A stretch of 64,000 nucleotides of DNA from Hirudo medicinalis (Eukaryota > Annelida > Clitellata > Hirudinida > Hirudinidae). Below the pieces are notes generated by a model. That model saw only the letters and a list, made by a program, of their open reading frames with translations, was not told where the DNA came from and ran no database searches. Positions 49,681-64,000 of the stretch are shown one piece after another. The stretch lies in assembly GCA_011800805.1 (NCBI GenBank), contig MPNW01000090.1, positions 1 to 64,000 of the forward strand. Direction: 5' to 3'. The position numbers were made by a program, and so were the translations under genes. Position 1 is the stretch's first letter. Each line of letters starts with the position of its first letter.

Positions 49681-50223
49681 ATGTCTGAATTGGCTCAACT
49701 GAGAAAGACTTCGCTAAGGATCAAGAAAGCTCCTGTTAGGCTCATTTCAGAGCATTGTGATTTCAACAGACAGCACAAAAGTATCCAGTACAAAAAACTC
49801 GTGCAAGAGAGGAGGATGAAAATCAAACAGGTTTGCATCTGGCTGCTGCTGTTGAGATTTTTATGTGCGATGGTTAAAGTGGAATTAATTTTTTCGTCAA
49901 GAAGTTGAAGTCGAAACTTTCAAAAACAAAGCAGTCCAACTCTGCTAACAGTGATTTTCAACAAATTTCTAACCTTTATAAAGCGGAGGTTTTTTTTTTA
50001 ATTGTCTAGCATTGATAAGGATGATTAATTGAATTAATTTAATTTTTGGGGTTATTTTTAGATTGGAGATCAATCAGAAATAAGTGGATCTCGCGTCGTC
50101 TCTCCGTGTTGTATTTCTAACCGTCCTTCGTTACCGAAGACAGTTGAAGAATTTTTGAATGTTTTAATTGGAAGGAGCTCTTTCCAGCCCGAAAATAACA
50201 AAGAAACCGTTCGCCAGATATAA
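49681..50223 (+). CDS. Small unknown protein, two exons
   Basis: Exons 49681-49830 and 50062-50223 join in phase 0 (CAG|GTTTGC donor, TTTTTAG acceptor) to give 103 residues. The first half is basic (LRKTSLRIKKAPVRL, ERRMKIKQ). The second half contains SRVVSPCCISN and ends KETVRQI. No signal peptide, membrane segment or recognised motif. Codon choice and splice signals look normal for this window, but without homology it is a prediction only. Confidence 0.4.
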
Positions 50224-50861
50224 ATTAATATTGGTTTTAAGTAATTAAAAGTAAAATTCTATGTTGTCTATTTTCTGATCGGGCATTTCCGAAGAGAAGG
50301 ATTCATCAAGAGCAAAGATTCATCAATCGAATAAATGTATGACAAAAGTAAAAGTGGCAGACAATAAAACTCAGGAATCATGGAACCAACCGAAAGAAGG
50401 GTAGAAATTTATTAGAAAGTTCGTGCTGTCAAAAGTGGTTTCGACCACAGAATCTCAACGTCATCGTTCCTTGACACCTAACATAAAAACGCGTCTTTCG
50501 TTGCAAAAACTGATGCTGACCACTAGGAAATACGAACAACAACCCTCCAGCCGTTGGGTCGAATTCCTCGACTTGTTTATTTATCCATGTTTTTCTTAAG
50601 CTGAACCAACAGACAACTCAAAAGCCTCCGTGACACATGATGTCCAGACGAGTGAAACTCAGTCAAAAATCATTTTAGCATATAGCCTTAAATTCGCTAG
50701 ATGCGAGAGTGAAGAAAAATAAATGACTATTTTTGCAAGGATATTTTCACAGAGGTTCTGATTTTGATTGTTTACGTTCAAAATTTATATTGGTTGCTGG
50801 GAAATGACGCGGTAGGGTCTATTTTTCCAATTCTGGTCGTGCGTCTGCTAAAAGCATTTCA
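50224..50861. other. Intergenic before the CFAP157-like ORF
   Basis: 638 bp; no coding exon or recognised repeat seen. Should include the promoter of the downstream ORF. Confidence 0.4.
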
Positions 50862-52201
50862 ATGGCCTCGAAAGGAAAAGATAATAAAAAAAAGAATGAG
50901 AAAGTTGAAAATAAAAACGACGATCCACTCGGTTACATCCCTCCGGATTTGTGCGAGTTTATTCAAAACAAAGCGAAGGAGGAGGAACCGCCACCAAATA
51001 CGATTGATGATGCGCAAAAGAAAAAGTTCCTCAAGCAAATTGGCGAATTACAGCAAAGGGCGGAGAGATACGCACGACAAGTAGATGAGCTGACTCTCAA
51101 CCTGACGCTCTACCCACCCAAATTTGAAAAAATTGAAGCCGACACGGTCGACATTTCTAAGTATTTGACCGACACTCTTGAAGAAAAGGAGGACGAGTAT
51201 CGAGAGAAGAATGAGATCAAAGAAAAAGTCGAAGAGGAGCTGCGAGTCCAGCGGGAGGATCATCAACAGAAACTGGATGGGCTGAAGAAAGACCTGGAAG
51301 ACCTGAAAAATGAACTGGTACCAGAAAATCAGAGAATGAAGGAACAGTTAGAAGAGATGGGAGAAGTAGAGGCTAGTAGAGCCAGATGGAAGCTATTATT
51401 GATAACTATCGTGAGCATTTGATGCAAAAAGCACTGAAGCACCATGCAGAGATGTATGAACGAGAAAAAGAAACAGTGAGGGAACTGTTTGAAATCAGGG
51501 AGCTTATCCCAACATGGGTGAAAAGAGTGGCAGACGAAAACAAGATCAGAGAAAAAAATAGGATACATAATATACTCAACATTTACAGATTAGAACTGAG
51601 CGATCTACTTAAGAAATACATAGGGAGACCAAATCAATTGGCAAGGAAGGCAATCTATGAAAATGAGCAGCTCAAAATAGTCATGGACAGGCAAGACTTA
51701 AAAATCAAATTGATCAAGGAGAACATGGAAGCCATGAAGAGGCGAGGTGAAAGTGACATACATGAAATGCACGACTTGGCATCCAATGTCAAGGAAAACA
51801 AAATCTTGTTAAAGTCTATGGAGAGCAATCCCTACATATCCATCAAGAATACTAACGTGTTGAGGAGGCAGGTTTTAGAAAGTGAGATCCTTTTGGACAA
51901 ATCTAGAGAATATTTCGAGAATCTCAGGAAAGAAATGATTGAAGTAGTCTCAAACATCCACAAATTGGATGATGCAAACTTCAAGTTGCAAGGCATCATC
52001 AGATCCTTCCAAGATGCCCTTCACAAGATCCTGGGCGACCGACCAGAATACGAAAAACTGCTTGGCAACCTTAGGGTTGCTAGTTGTCTAGAAATTCTAG
52101 ACAAGAAAAATAACACCTTTTCCCAGCAGGTCTGCTGTACTTTAGTGGATCCATACAAAATTTTCCAGACAGCTCCAGTTACCGGACCCAAGACGAACTG
52201 A
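50862..52201 (+). CDS. CFAP157-like coiled-coil protein, intronless and frameshifted
   Basis: CFAP157 is a basal-body and axoneme coiled-coil protein needed for sperm flagella. Two overlapping frames cover one gene: 50862-51422 (Lys-rich start MASKGKDNKKKNEK) and 51386-52201. The second is offset by -1, and the switch must lie at about 51380-51420. Joined, they give roughly 445 residues of nearly continuous coiled coil. Resemblance to CFAP157 is in overall order: a Lys-rich N-terminus, the QIGELQQRAERYARQVDEL block, YLTDTLEE, and KAIYENEQLK, aligning with human ...LQENEQLK. That is moderate evidence; another cilium coiled-coil family is possible. There are no introns, unlike almost every neighbour, so a retrocopy is possible, though no poly-A tract follows. 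The frame break is either a sequence error or a disabling indel. Confidence 0.5.
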
Positions 52202-52609
52202 GCATCTGAACCGAGCAATGTTAAGCACACTTGTCCAAGAGTAACATAACAATTGGTGATAACATTGTGTTTAACTTTATTTTAGTGTTCCAATTGAATT
52301 TTTGTGATTGAGATCATAATGTAAATTTATTGCAAATTTGGTGTATTGACCAGTATAAAATTACCGTAAGTGACAAACGAGGACACTCAAACAAAAACAC
52401 GAGAAGTCGAACGGTTTGGCAAGTTCAGTTCAAAAATTTCCATAATGAGAACCAAAGATACTTTGCAAGTGAAATTTTCTTAAGGCAAACAGAGACACTG
52501 AGTGCTGTGACACAATTCCAAAGAACCATGTGGAATATCTGGAATAGTTGCTAACTCGACAAAAAAGCTCTGATGAAAGCACTAAACGAGATGTTATAAT
52601 GAACAGTCC
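52202..52609. other. Convergent 3' region
   Basis: 408 bp between the CFAP157-like stop (+) and the membrane-protein stop (-). No further gene or repeat seen. Confidence 0.5.
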
Positions 52610-53675
52610 TTATTCCTGAGATGAAGAAGATTCTTCAAGCTTTTCTGCCTCTGAAAAATCAATCATGACCAAGTGAATAATATCCACTAAACAAGGGTCA
52701 GACTTTCTACCAACCTGCCAAAGTCTCAGGCAAATGCTTCACTTGTTCCTCTAGGCTTTCAGCAATGTTGGCCAATTCATCCAACTTCTGTATAGGAAGA
52801 GGCATATCTGAAACGTCTGCAAAAACATCTGACATTTAACACTGCTAATGAGCAGGAGGTGCTAAGATTAAGTCACAACTCTATAAGCAAAATCTTTACC
52901 AAGTTTCTGTGGCAGTTTGTCCTCCTCATCCTTTTGGACCTTTATGAAGCTGTTTTCCTCATCACTGTTCTTCAGTGGTGTGGTGTCCACACTTGGGTCG
53001 AATTCAGCTTGGGATTTGTCATCCTGATCCTTAGGAGGAATGAGCACAAAAGACTCTGTAGGCTGAGGAGTTGCATCACCTGACTTTGGCAAAGATGGAG
53101 GCTGAACTTCAGGTTCTGGAATAAAGTCCAAGATTGCATCATAAGGCAGCAAAATTTCAACATATTGCCCAACAAAATACTAATTCATTAAACTCCAATA
53201 TTAACCTAGGAGAGCAATTATAATTAAAACATAAGTAGCATCTTAGAAACACTTAATCTTATCAATGAAATTCAACAAACCAAGGACAAAAGACTCTGTG
53301 GGCTGAGGAGTTTCCTTTGGTACAGAAGAAGGCTGTGCTTGAGGTTCTAGTAAAGAATTAGCATCCTTAATTATACCTGTACAAAAATTGCCTAATTAGC
53401 AAAATAAGAGCATCTTGCCTGGTGTAGGAGCAAGATCCATTTTTTGAGGTGTGTCACTTTCTACTTTAGAAGGTTCCTTATCCTAAAATGTTGCAAATTT
53501 GCATTATGTGACTAGTGCCGTCTCGGTAAAAAAAAAAAGTGAATACCTTCTTGGTGGCATTCTCAACCTTCTTCTTGTAATACTTATAGCCCACGTAAGC
53601 CAAAGCTCCAGCTCCGGCTATCAACACAACTTTAGCTGTGTTTTTCGGAAAATAAGATGATGGACACTTAGCCAT
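52610..53675 (-). CDS. Acidic single-pass membrane protein, unknown
   Basis: Exons in transcript order: 53547-53675, 53419-53482, 53281-53376, 52900-53115, 52715-52816, 52610-52650; phases agree, 215 residues. The N-terminus has one hydrophobic segment (about 15-30, AKVVLIAGAGALAYVGY) followed by YKYYKKK, i.e. a short N-terminal anchor with a positive flank. The rest is Pro/Glu/Asp/Ser-rich and probably disordered, with a helical stretch near the C-terminus (KLDELANIAESLEEQ). Exons 3 and 4 each carry TPQPTESFVL, a tandem exon duplication. The intron after 53419 starts with GC (CCAG|GCAAGA). Targeting to mitochondrial or ER membrane is a guess. The start ATG at 53675 is preferred to a GTG two codons upstream. 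Confidence 0.6.
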
Positions 53676-57508
<3,833 letters not shown>

Positions 57509-58964
57509 GAGGCATCATCATTTGTCAATGTATTTATATTTCGTATTTATGTCATTTTTAGTGTATTTATTGTTTCTAATTGTGACCTGTGTTCTATGTA
57601 CTAAGTGTTTGTTAGCTGCGTTGGCATAATTGTTTTGAGCACAAGTTAATTTTTTATAATCGAAAATTCTTTAAATTCTCAAAGTCATTTAAATAAATGT
57701 TATATTTGTGAGTACAAACATCAATTGTTGGCTTCTTGTAAAAAATCAGTGGGCTTTAAGGCTTGTCTTGGAACACTCCTATCCGATTTCAACTAATTTC
57801 ATTTTTTCAATAGCTTCTTGCTATGGGTAACATTATCAAGATGTAACTACATTTGGAATACTAGCATCAGTTCTTTTCGACATTGGAGTTTGTTGAAAAC
57901 ACTGTAATTATTCTTTTTAATTGATAATGTTTAAATGACTTTGTTTTTAATTTTCATGTTGGGAGATGAACATCACAACATTATGGAATTTGTGGAGAGA
58001 TATTTTACCAAGACATGGAATTTTGCCCTTCTTTTATATTATCAGTATTATATTACTTGTAGTGAGGAAGCTGGGAATCTTAACTCAGAAGGAAGTAAAT
58101 GTTCACTTAGATTATGTTTAGGTCATTTTATTTTGTGTTGGTTTAATTGGCCTAATGACTCATCTATGCTATGATTTCTGTTAAGGCTATGAGATAAATG
58201 CAAAACAAGTGGGCCAGGGAATGCGTAGTTCACCTGACTCGGTCAATTATTTCGATTTTTTGTTAAATATTAATCGAACTAAATTGCGTGTTTAATTGCC
58301 AATGAACTTGAGTCCTAAGGCGGTAAGACTGATAAAGACTGCCAGTGCTGGATGCCAGCTCGATATCAACAGCTGTTTGAAATCTCTTGTCAAACGCACC
58401 TATGGATTGTCTGACAAGGTCGAAGGCACTTGAATGGGCTGACGAAAAAAAGTAAAGCCATCTTAGGATTAAACGAGCTAATTTTGTGTTAGCGAGGGGT
58501 CGGAAACCGCACTCGACCACTTAGATATCATATGACCAGCACTTAATGTAGTCTAGCGCTCGCGAATTATATTCATGAAAAATATTCATTAAAAATAAAT
58601 AGCTTGAAGGTGATGATAAATATGTTTTCACCATCTGGATTCACATCAGAAAACGCTAAAGTGTACTATTGTGTAATGAGCTATTGCGTAACCGCACAAT
58701 ATTAAAAAAATTAATATTAAAAAACGACGAAAGTTGCTTTCAACGACAAAAAATGTTTAATGAAGATGCTGCTGAACAGCGACCTCCTGAATATGCAAAC
58801 GCGGGCTTGCGTTCGGTGCATCAGCACCGAACCTTGTACTGAGCATCCTATCAAAAATTTCTAATGCACCTATATAGAGGATCCTTTGGTCTCGCGCTGA
58901 TATGGGCTAAGTTGATGGTTAGGGCGATGAGAATTTCTGATTCCTAATTTGTAAAAAATAAGTA
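57509..58964. other. Intergenic, CCDC102A / multipass membrane protein
   Basis: Includes the CCDC102A 3' UTR (AATAAA at 57692-57697) and the upstream region of the next gene. A minus-strand open frame at 58263-58520 reads 85 residues with no start context, splice signals or known motif; not called. Confidence 0.45.
57692..57697 (+). terminator. CCDC102A polyadenylation signal
   Basis: AATAAA 184 bp after the CCDC102A stop codon. Confidence 0.55.
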
Positions 58965-61900
58965 ATGATGGCCAAATTGCTGCTTTTTTCGATTTTGGTC
59001 GGAGTTTTGTTTAAATCCGGATTTTCTGCAAATAAACCTTTGAAAAGGGACATTGATCAAGATGATATGGCCTTTTGTAATATCTACCTCTATGATTCTA
59101 AAACGGGAGATGTGTGGGATGAAATGAAAGCGAGAAACAACATCCATCTTGTCAAATACAACTTGGTATTTGTTGAGTATCTTCAAGAAAACTTGACTGA
59201 TCCCCTGAGAAATGTGAATGGCAGCAACTTTTACAAGTTGGATAATTGGTACCAAGCTTTTACTCCAAAAGGTCTGAAACTGCTCCCCCTAACCCTGAAC
59301 TATGATGCAGACTTTTTGGATCTGCTGTCCCTAGGTGTCAAGGAACTCGATGTTCTTGTTGTAGATGGTCCTGGAAAATGTCTCCTGGAGCTTTCTCACC
59401 AAAGTAAATTTTCAACACTTTTAACCTTTATGGCCACACACTTTCCATATGATGAGGAAATGTGGAGGTATTTAAATGGTCCATACTGCCATCAGAAGAT
59501 TGAAAGAAATGACACAAAAGGAAGGTTTGTTTATGAATGCTGCAAAAATGATAAAGATAAAGGGAAAGATTGCATGATAGTTGAAGAGACAGACTACATA
59601 AAGTGTTTTTATTTTGCCATATTAATCATTAAAATCATTTTTTTCCTTGTATGTCCTTGGATCGTCCAGATATTGTTTTTTCAAAAGTCTCTCGAGAGAA
59701 TTAATTACACCATCCCAATTAGTGACCCAGGATTAAAAAAGACTATGCTCATCAAAAGAGTCAATTCAGAATATGAAACCATTAACAGGTCATCTAAATA
59801 TTCCCGACCAAAACCAATGCAACAGTTTAGCAATTTTCGAAGACTTGTGAAGCCGATTCCCTCAGATGAAATAGTTTCGGTGAATTTTCGACGATTGGAT
59901 GTTGTTGTTGACCACAATGAGCTCATGTCAAAGAATGAGTCTCCAGTTCAACTTCTCCAGTATTTATATGCTAATCTCATCAGATGTGATTGTACAAAAT
60001 CTGATCCTTTCAGAACCTGCTGTGGAGAAAGTTTGGTTGGAAGCTGGTCTCCAAGCTTCCTTTGGTGCAAACTTCAGAAAAAATGTGAGACAAACAATTC
60101 ATGCAGGGAATGTTGCCCCTGGCTGGCTATATTCAGATGTCTTGGCTATATTTTGTTTATAGCAGCAATACCAGCTCTCTTTTACCTGAGAGCCATTGTG
60201 TTTTACACATTTGAGAAGGAAGAACAAGAAGATAGATATGATTTCCTTGATGAACAGGGATTGAATGTGGATGATGTGCGAGCCATAACCCAGATACTAG
60301 CAAGTCACTTCTGTTATTTAGGATTGATTTTGTGTTATCTGATTTCATTCATTGCCTTTGCTGTCCTTAGAACGCTATTTCAAAAACAAGTGGATTCAGT
60401 TGTGAACAAATCCATAACAGATTTCAAAAATGTCAACAGGTTCGAGTGCTTTCGCATGATAACTGCCCATGCTGTTCTTCCTTTCGAAAAATTTGGAATT
60501 TTTGGAATCATTGTCGGTGCTTTCTATTGGCCTTTAGCAATACCCATAGCCATCCTTTTAACAATTTTCTACTGCATACCGGTTTTGTACATCACAGGGC
60601 GCTTACTTTTTCAAGACAGGCCAAACTGTTTGGTATCCTCCTCTTCAAGTGCAAAGTCACAAAATGCTCATTCTATTTCTCGTGGAGTTTCATCACTGGC
60701 AAGTTGCTTTTTGTTAGATTTCATAAGCCCCAGCAGAAATGATGGTGTGGATGGTCAAGAGGAAAAAATGCAAAAAGCAAGGACACTACTATGTTGTACT
60801 TTTAGTTTCAAGAAAATAGTGTCATTTTTCAAGAATTTGCTGTTTGGGCTATTGCTAGTTGTGGTGATTTTGTCTTTCTGTGTCATGTATGCTGAAAGTG
60901 TAGGCTTTTTGGTCGAGGTATTCTTTTTGTTTTTCTTGGGTGCTTTAACGTACAATACCATAATTTATTTCATCTTTGGCTGCTTCATGGTGTTACATCT
61001 GTGTCTGGCACTCCATTATGTCAAAAGGAGATATTTTCTTTACAGTAAGAGATTGTTCAAAAGCATTCAGTTGAAACTTCAAAAAGATATATTGGAAAAA
61101 GTTATGAGAAATGAAGTCTGCAAAGAAAATTATGCTTTCAAATACTTTGGCACTGGTGAGTGCACTAAGGAGCGTGGCTCAACTGACACGAACTGCAATG
61201 AGTTCACAGATAACACAAAGGTCAAGAGATATTGCTCAAGCCACGTCCCCATTGAAGGAGAAAGAGAAGAAATTGATAACATTGAGTACTTATCAGGCCA
61301 CCTTCATTGGACTGTCAATTCCCTGGTGTTGTTTATTGATGAAAATGATCACATGTACATGCCAAGGAATTTGTTTTGGATGACTTGTGACCTAGGCACA
61401 GTTGACAGCCCTGGACCTCTTTGGAAAACTCTCATAATGACATTTACAGTGTTGTTGTTGTCAATGTTTTATTTAGGATTGTTGCTTTTAATGTTTCTGT
61501 CAGTTGAAGTCAATGGAATGTCAAATGTGATGCAAGATTTCATTTTTTTTGCTTGCTCCTGTGTTCCAAGTATTGCATATTTAGCTTTCCAGTGTTGCAT
61601 GCAACAAAAGTCATCAGAGTACATTGTTGGCGAAAAGACATTGTGTCTGATTAAAAGTTACAGGCGGTCTTGGCTGGTCTCTGACCTTGTTTTCGAGAAC
61701 CCAGAATCTCCAAGCCAGAGGGCAGCTGACTCAAGATCAAGATTTGCTGGAGATAATTATGGCTTGGACAGTTCTGTTAATCCACAGTTACATAATGACT
61801 ACTGTGACTCTAGAGTTGTGTCATCTGAGCATCAAATGCCACTCAAGGTAGACTTGCTTATCACCCTGAAGGACGAAGAAGCAAGAGATGGGATAATGAG

Positions 61901-62153
61901 GGGATCCATGGTGAGTAATGGATCAGCACATTCACTGAACTCAATCACGCAAACTAGTCCGCAGGAGGTTCTACTTCGCCGAGGTCCTGCTCGACCGAAT
62001 GCCAACGCAGTGCCAAATGTCCAAACCGCCAATCTAATGCAAAGACCCCTCCTTTCCAGTGCTGCTGACAATGCATCATCAGATAGTTTCCCAGCCATCG
62101 AAATTGAACTCAATGACTTGAAGGTCGGCTTGGATGATCAGACTACTATTTGA
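58965..62153 (+). CDS. Uncharacterised multipass membrane protein in one exon
   Basis: A 1,062-residue frame without introns. I do not recognise the family. A cleavable signal peptide (about 1-22, LLLFSILVGVLFKSGFSA) precedes a roughly 190-residue extracellular part with N-glycosylation sites (NLT, NGS, NDT) and paired cysteines (CCKNDKDKGKDC). Hydrophobic segments at about 213-241, 385-414, 447-468, 508-545 (two), 625-685 (two or three), 819-848 and 858-878 suggest eight to ten membrane spans. Between spans 1 and 2 is a Cys-rich loop (CDCTKS..CCGES, CCPW). The last 180 residues are polar and presumably cytoplasmic, ending LDDQTTI, which could be a class I PDZ-type end (T-T-I). Either ATG at 58965 or 58968 would serve. 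AATAAA lies at 62379. A receptor or channel-like role is not supported beyond topology. Confidence 0.7.
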   Translation: MMAKLLLFSILVGVLFKSGFSANKPLKRDIDQDDMAFCNIYLYDSKTGDVWDEMKARNNIHLVKYNLVFVEYLQENLTDPLRNVNGSNFYKLDNWYQAFTPKGLKLLPLTLNYDADFLDLLSLGVKELDVLVVDGPGKCLLELSHQSKFSTLLTFMATHFPYDEEMWRYLNGPYCHQKIERNDTKGRFVYECCKNDKDKGKDCMIVEETDYIKCFYFAILIIKIIFFLVCPWIVQILFFQKSLERINYTIPISDPGLKKTMLIKRVNSEYETINRSSKYSRPKPMQQFSNFRRLVKPIPSDEIVSVNFRRLDVVVDHNELMSKNESPVQLLQYLYANLIRCDCTKSDPFRTCCGESLVGSWSPSFLWCKLQKKCETNNSCRECCPWLAIFRCLGYILFIAAIPALFYLRAIVFYTFEKEEQEDRYDFLDEQGLNVDDVRAITQILASHFCYLGLILCYLISFIAFAVLRTLFQKQVDSVVNKSITDFKNVNRFECFRMITAHAVLPFEKFGIFGIIVGAFYWPLAIPIAILLTIFYCIPVLYITGRLLFQDRPNCLVSSSSSAKSQNAHSISRGVSSLASCFLLDFISPSRNDGVDGQEEKMQKARTLLCCTFSFKKIVSFFKNLLFGLLLVVVILSFCVMYAESVGFLVEVFFLFFLGALTYNTIIYFIFGCFMVLHLCLALHYVKRRYFLYSKRLFKSIQLKLQKDILEKVMRNEVCKENYAFKYFGTGECTKERGSTDTNCNEFTDNTKVKRYCSSHVPIEGEREEIDNIEYLSGHLHWTVNSLVLFIDENDHMYMPRNLFWMTCDLGTVDSPGPLWKTLIMTFTVLLLSMFYLGLLLLMFLSVEVNGMSNVMQDFIFFACSCVPSIAYLAFQCCMQQKSSEYIVGEKTLCLIKSYRRSWLVSDLVFENPESPSQRAADSRSRFAGDNYGLDSSVNPQLHNDYCDSRVVSSEHQMPLKVDLLITLKDEEARDGIMRGSMVSNGSAHSLNSITQTSPQEVLLRRGPARPNANAVPNVQTANLMQRPLLSSAADNASSDSFPAIEIELNDLKVGLDDQTTI

Positions 62154-62378
62154 ACGAATCTTATCTTTTTTAACCGTGAAAGTATTCTACTTTCCAAATT
62201 CTTTAGTGTTGATGGAATGATACAATGCCAAGTTAGCAACTAAAGCAAATTTTCAGCCATGATCTGTGTTTTGCATTGATTGATGTAATTAACATTAAAT
62301 TTCCATAGACTTTGTTTGTGTTCATAGTTGGTGTTTTGTAAATACTTCCTTTCAGGTACATAAGATGTAATTGTCACG

Positions 62379-62384
62379 AATAAA
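62379..62384 (+). terminator. Polyadenylation signal of multipass membrane gene
   Basis: AATAAA 226 bp after the stop codon at 62153. Confidence 0.55.
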
Positions 62385-62438
62385 AAATTCACAATGTACA
62401 AAAACAGCTTTTAATTCTGGTTTGTTGGTTATTTACAA

Positions 62439-63720
62439 CTAAGAAACTTGGTGTTTGCATTCAGAAGAGCAACATATAGAACATTCCTGGCAAAATATTA
62501 CCTTGGCAGAGTCTTCAAATGGCAAAATGTACCTTGAAATGTAAAATCTTTTTAGAGGGAAATAAAAAAAGCAAATAGAAATTGGGACATACCACGGGTG
62601 AGTCACTACGACTGAGCATGTGCAACCAATCTGGAGATCTTGTACCATTTGCTTGGGAATCAATATCTTTACATAATTTGTTCCATCGACACCAAAACCC
62701 TGTGGGCCGCTTTTCACGGTGCACTCAAAGAGGGTTAGATGCCCGGAGCTAAAGCCACAGGAGATCAGTTCACATGTCAGTGCATGGTCATTCCTTTCCA
62801 TTTTTCCAGTGCCAGAAACTAACTTCAGCTTGTGGTTTCTGAAGAGTTTGTCACGGTGCTTTTGTTCAATCAGAGCTTTAAGTCGTTTTGCCAATCCGTC
62901 TCTGAAAATAACATTTCAATACCAATAACTTCATTGGATAAAAGGCTATTTATATTAAACCATCACAGAATGACTTTCTAATAGCAATATTGCATTCGAA
63001 ACGAGTGAACAAGATGCCAACTCAACAAATCTCTGTTTTTTCTTCTTGCCAGAATCAATGATATGGAGATCTTGTTCACTGGGGCAGTGTTTTTTTGGTG
63101 TGGAAAAATTGGTAAGAGCCGGAATGGTGCTTTGCCCATTCAATGCTTGCATTATGGGCCCATTTGAAAACTATAGACAAAATCACATTGATAAATTTTG
63201 CTTGTCATCAGCAGTTATAAAGATTATTCCTTATTATAATTGATAATGGATATATTAAATCTTCATTGGCTCGTGGTAGCCAAAGCAACAAAATTAAAAA
63301 CTATAAAATCATAATGGACTTTCACAAGTCAAGCTAAATATTCATTGTGTTATTACTTCAGTTCTGTCTATATTGTCTGTTTCATCTTCGACATCAACAA
63401 TAGAATTGACAAGTTCGTCATCAATATTTTCATCAGCAGAATCAATTTGTTCATCTTCGTTCAAGCTATCATCTGAACTCAAGCAAGAAAAATCAGCCAC
63501 AATCTCTGAAACAAGAGATTCAGACCTAGAGTAATGTTAGTATTTAGGAATATTTTCAAAATATAGAATAACCTTTCTTAGGATCATTTATAGAACGTGA
63601 GAAAAAAGAGGACTTGTTTATAAACTGTTGTTTTGCATATTCTGAAGGCCTAGAAATGCCATCACGTTTTATTTTCTTAAAATTTCTAAGACGAACAAAA
63701 TCGTCCTTCCCATGCCACAG
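62439..63720 (-). CDS. Unknown protein, C-terminal part; possibly SPIDR-like
   Basis: Exons in transcript order: 63573-63720, 63357-63505, 62975-63170, 62593-62899, 62439-62532, giving 297 residues with consistent phases; the 5' exons lie beyond the right edge or unrecognised after 63720. The first exon carries KDDFVRLRNFKKIKRDG and RPSEYAKQQF. The second is acidic (DEQIDSADENIDDE). The fourth has GHLTLFECTVKSG...VKILIP..MVQDLQIG.TCSVVVTHPWY, reminiscent of the OB-like segment with a HPPW motif I associate with the DNA-repair scaffold SPIDR. This match is from memory and weak. The C-terminus is Cys-rich (CQECSICCSSEC), which may bind metal. The junction 62975/62899 uses a weak donor (A|GTCATT) and is the least certain. 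Confidence 0.55.
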
Positions 63721-64000
63721 CTGAACAGGAAAAGAGTTTCATAATAGGTCCCGTAATTAGTTACAAATTAATAAGGAAATTCATTAGGTATATATTTGTA
63801 GGTGCAAACCCAGCAGATACTTAGAACTGAAAAGATTTGTAATGATTATCCGGTGCACTTCAAATGGTCATGGATAGGGTTGGCCGAATAACATTATTAG
63901 CATTAATATTTATTAATTTATTCATTATTACCACAACGCAATAAAGCAACGCTTAAAACAGATAATGAACACTCTGAAAAATCCAAACCTTTCGCTTTCC

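Overview
This is a window of an animal nuclear genome. It is AT-rich by eye and intron-dense, with short introns. Coding sequence is broken into exons of roughly 25 to 1,000 bases, flanked by GT..AG (twice GC..AG) splice sites whose phases can be followed from exon to exon. The gene set (rabaptin, Crumbs, a PCGF3-type Polycomb RING protein, ING3, SSUH2, CCDC102A and a CFAP157-like coiled coil) is metazoan. Non-LTR retrotransposon fragments, a hAT-like element, small MITE-like elements and very many trinucleotide microsatellites point to an invertebrate, but I cannot name the phylum.

Layout from left to right. 1-5325 (-): a rabaptin-type Rab5 effector, start codon present, C-terminus off the left edge. 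6918-11421 (+) and 15656-11828 (-): two tail-to-tail paralogous secreted proteins alternating EGF modules with a roughly 150-residue jelly-roll-like module; the minus copy carries a one-base frameshift. 17300-30297 (+): a complete Crumbs gene of 17 exons with a perfect ERLI tail and several transposon remnants in its introns. 32675-31377 (-) and 33691-36340 (+): a PCGF3-type gene and an ING3 gene, head to head, both chromatin regulators. 36487-40313 (-): an SSUH2 homologue, tail-to-tail with ING3 and lacking only its N-terminal exon(s). 40314-49680: a gene-poor stretch full of GAT, GTT, TTA and other microsatellites and two MITE-like elements. 49681-50223 (+): a small unknown gene. 50862-52201 (+): an intronless, frameshifted CFAP157-like coiled coil. 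53675-52610 (-): an unknown acidic single-pass membrane protein with a duplicated exon. 54511-57508 (+): CCDC102A. 58965-62153 (+): an uncharacterised 1,062-residue multipass membrane protein in one exon. 63720-62439 (-): the C-terminal part of an unknown protein, perhaps a DNA-repair scaffold.

The genes do not form an operon. They fall into divergent pairs (PCGF3/ING3; membrane protein/CCDC102A; EGF gene B/Crumbs; rabaptin/EGF gene A) and convergent pairs (EGF genes A/B; ING3/SSUH2; CFAP157-like/membrane protein). Shared themes are epithelial polarity and trafficking (Crumbs, rabaptin), chromatin (PCGF3, ING3) and centrosome/cilium coiled coils (CCDC102A, CFAP157-like). This grouping is inference from families, not evidence of co-regulation. 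Exon boundaries come from reading splice motifs, frame continuity and remembered family sequences; no alignment was run.
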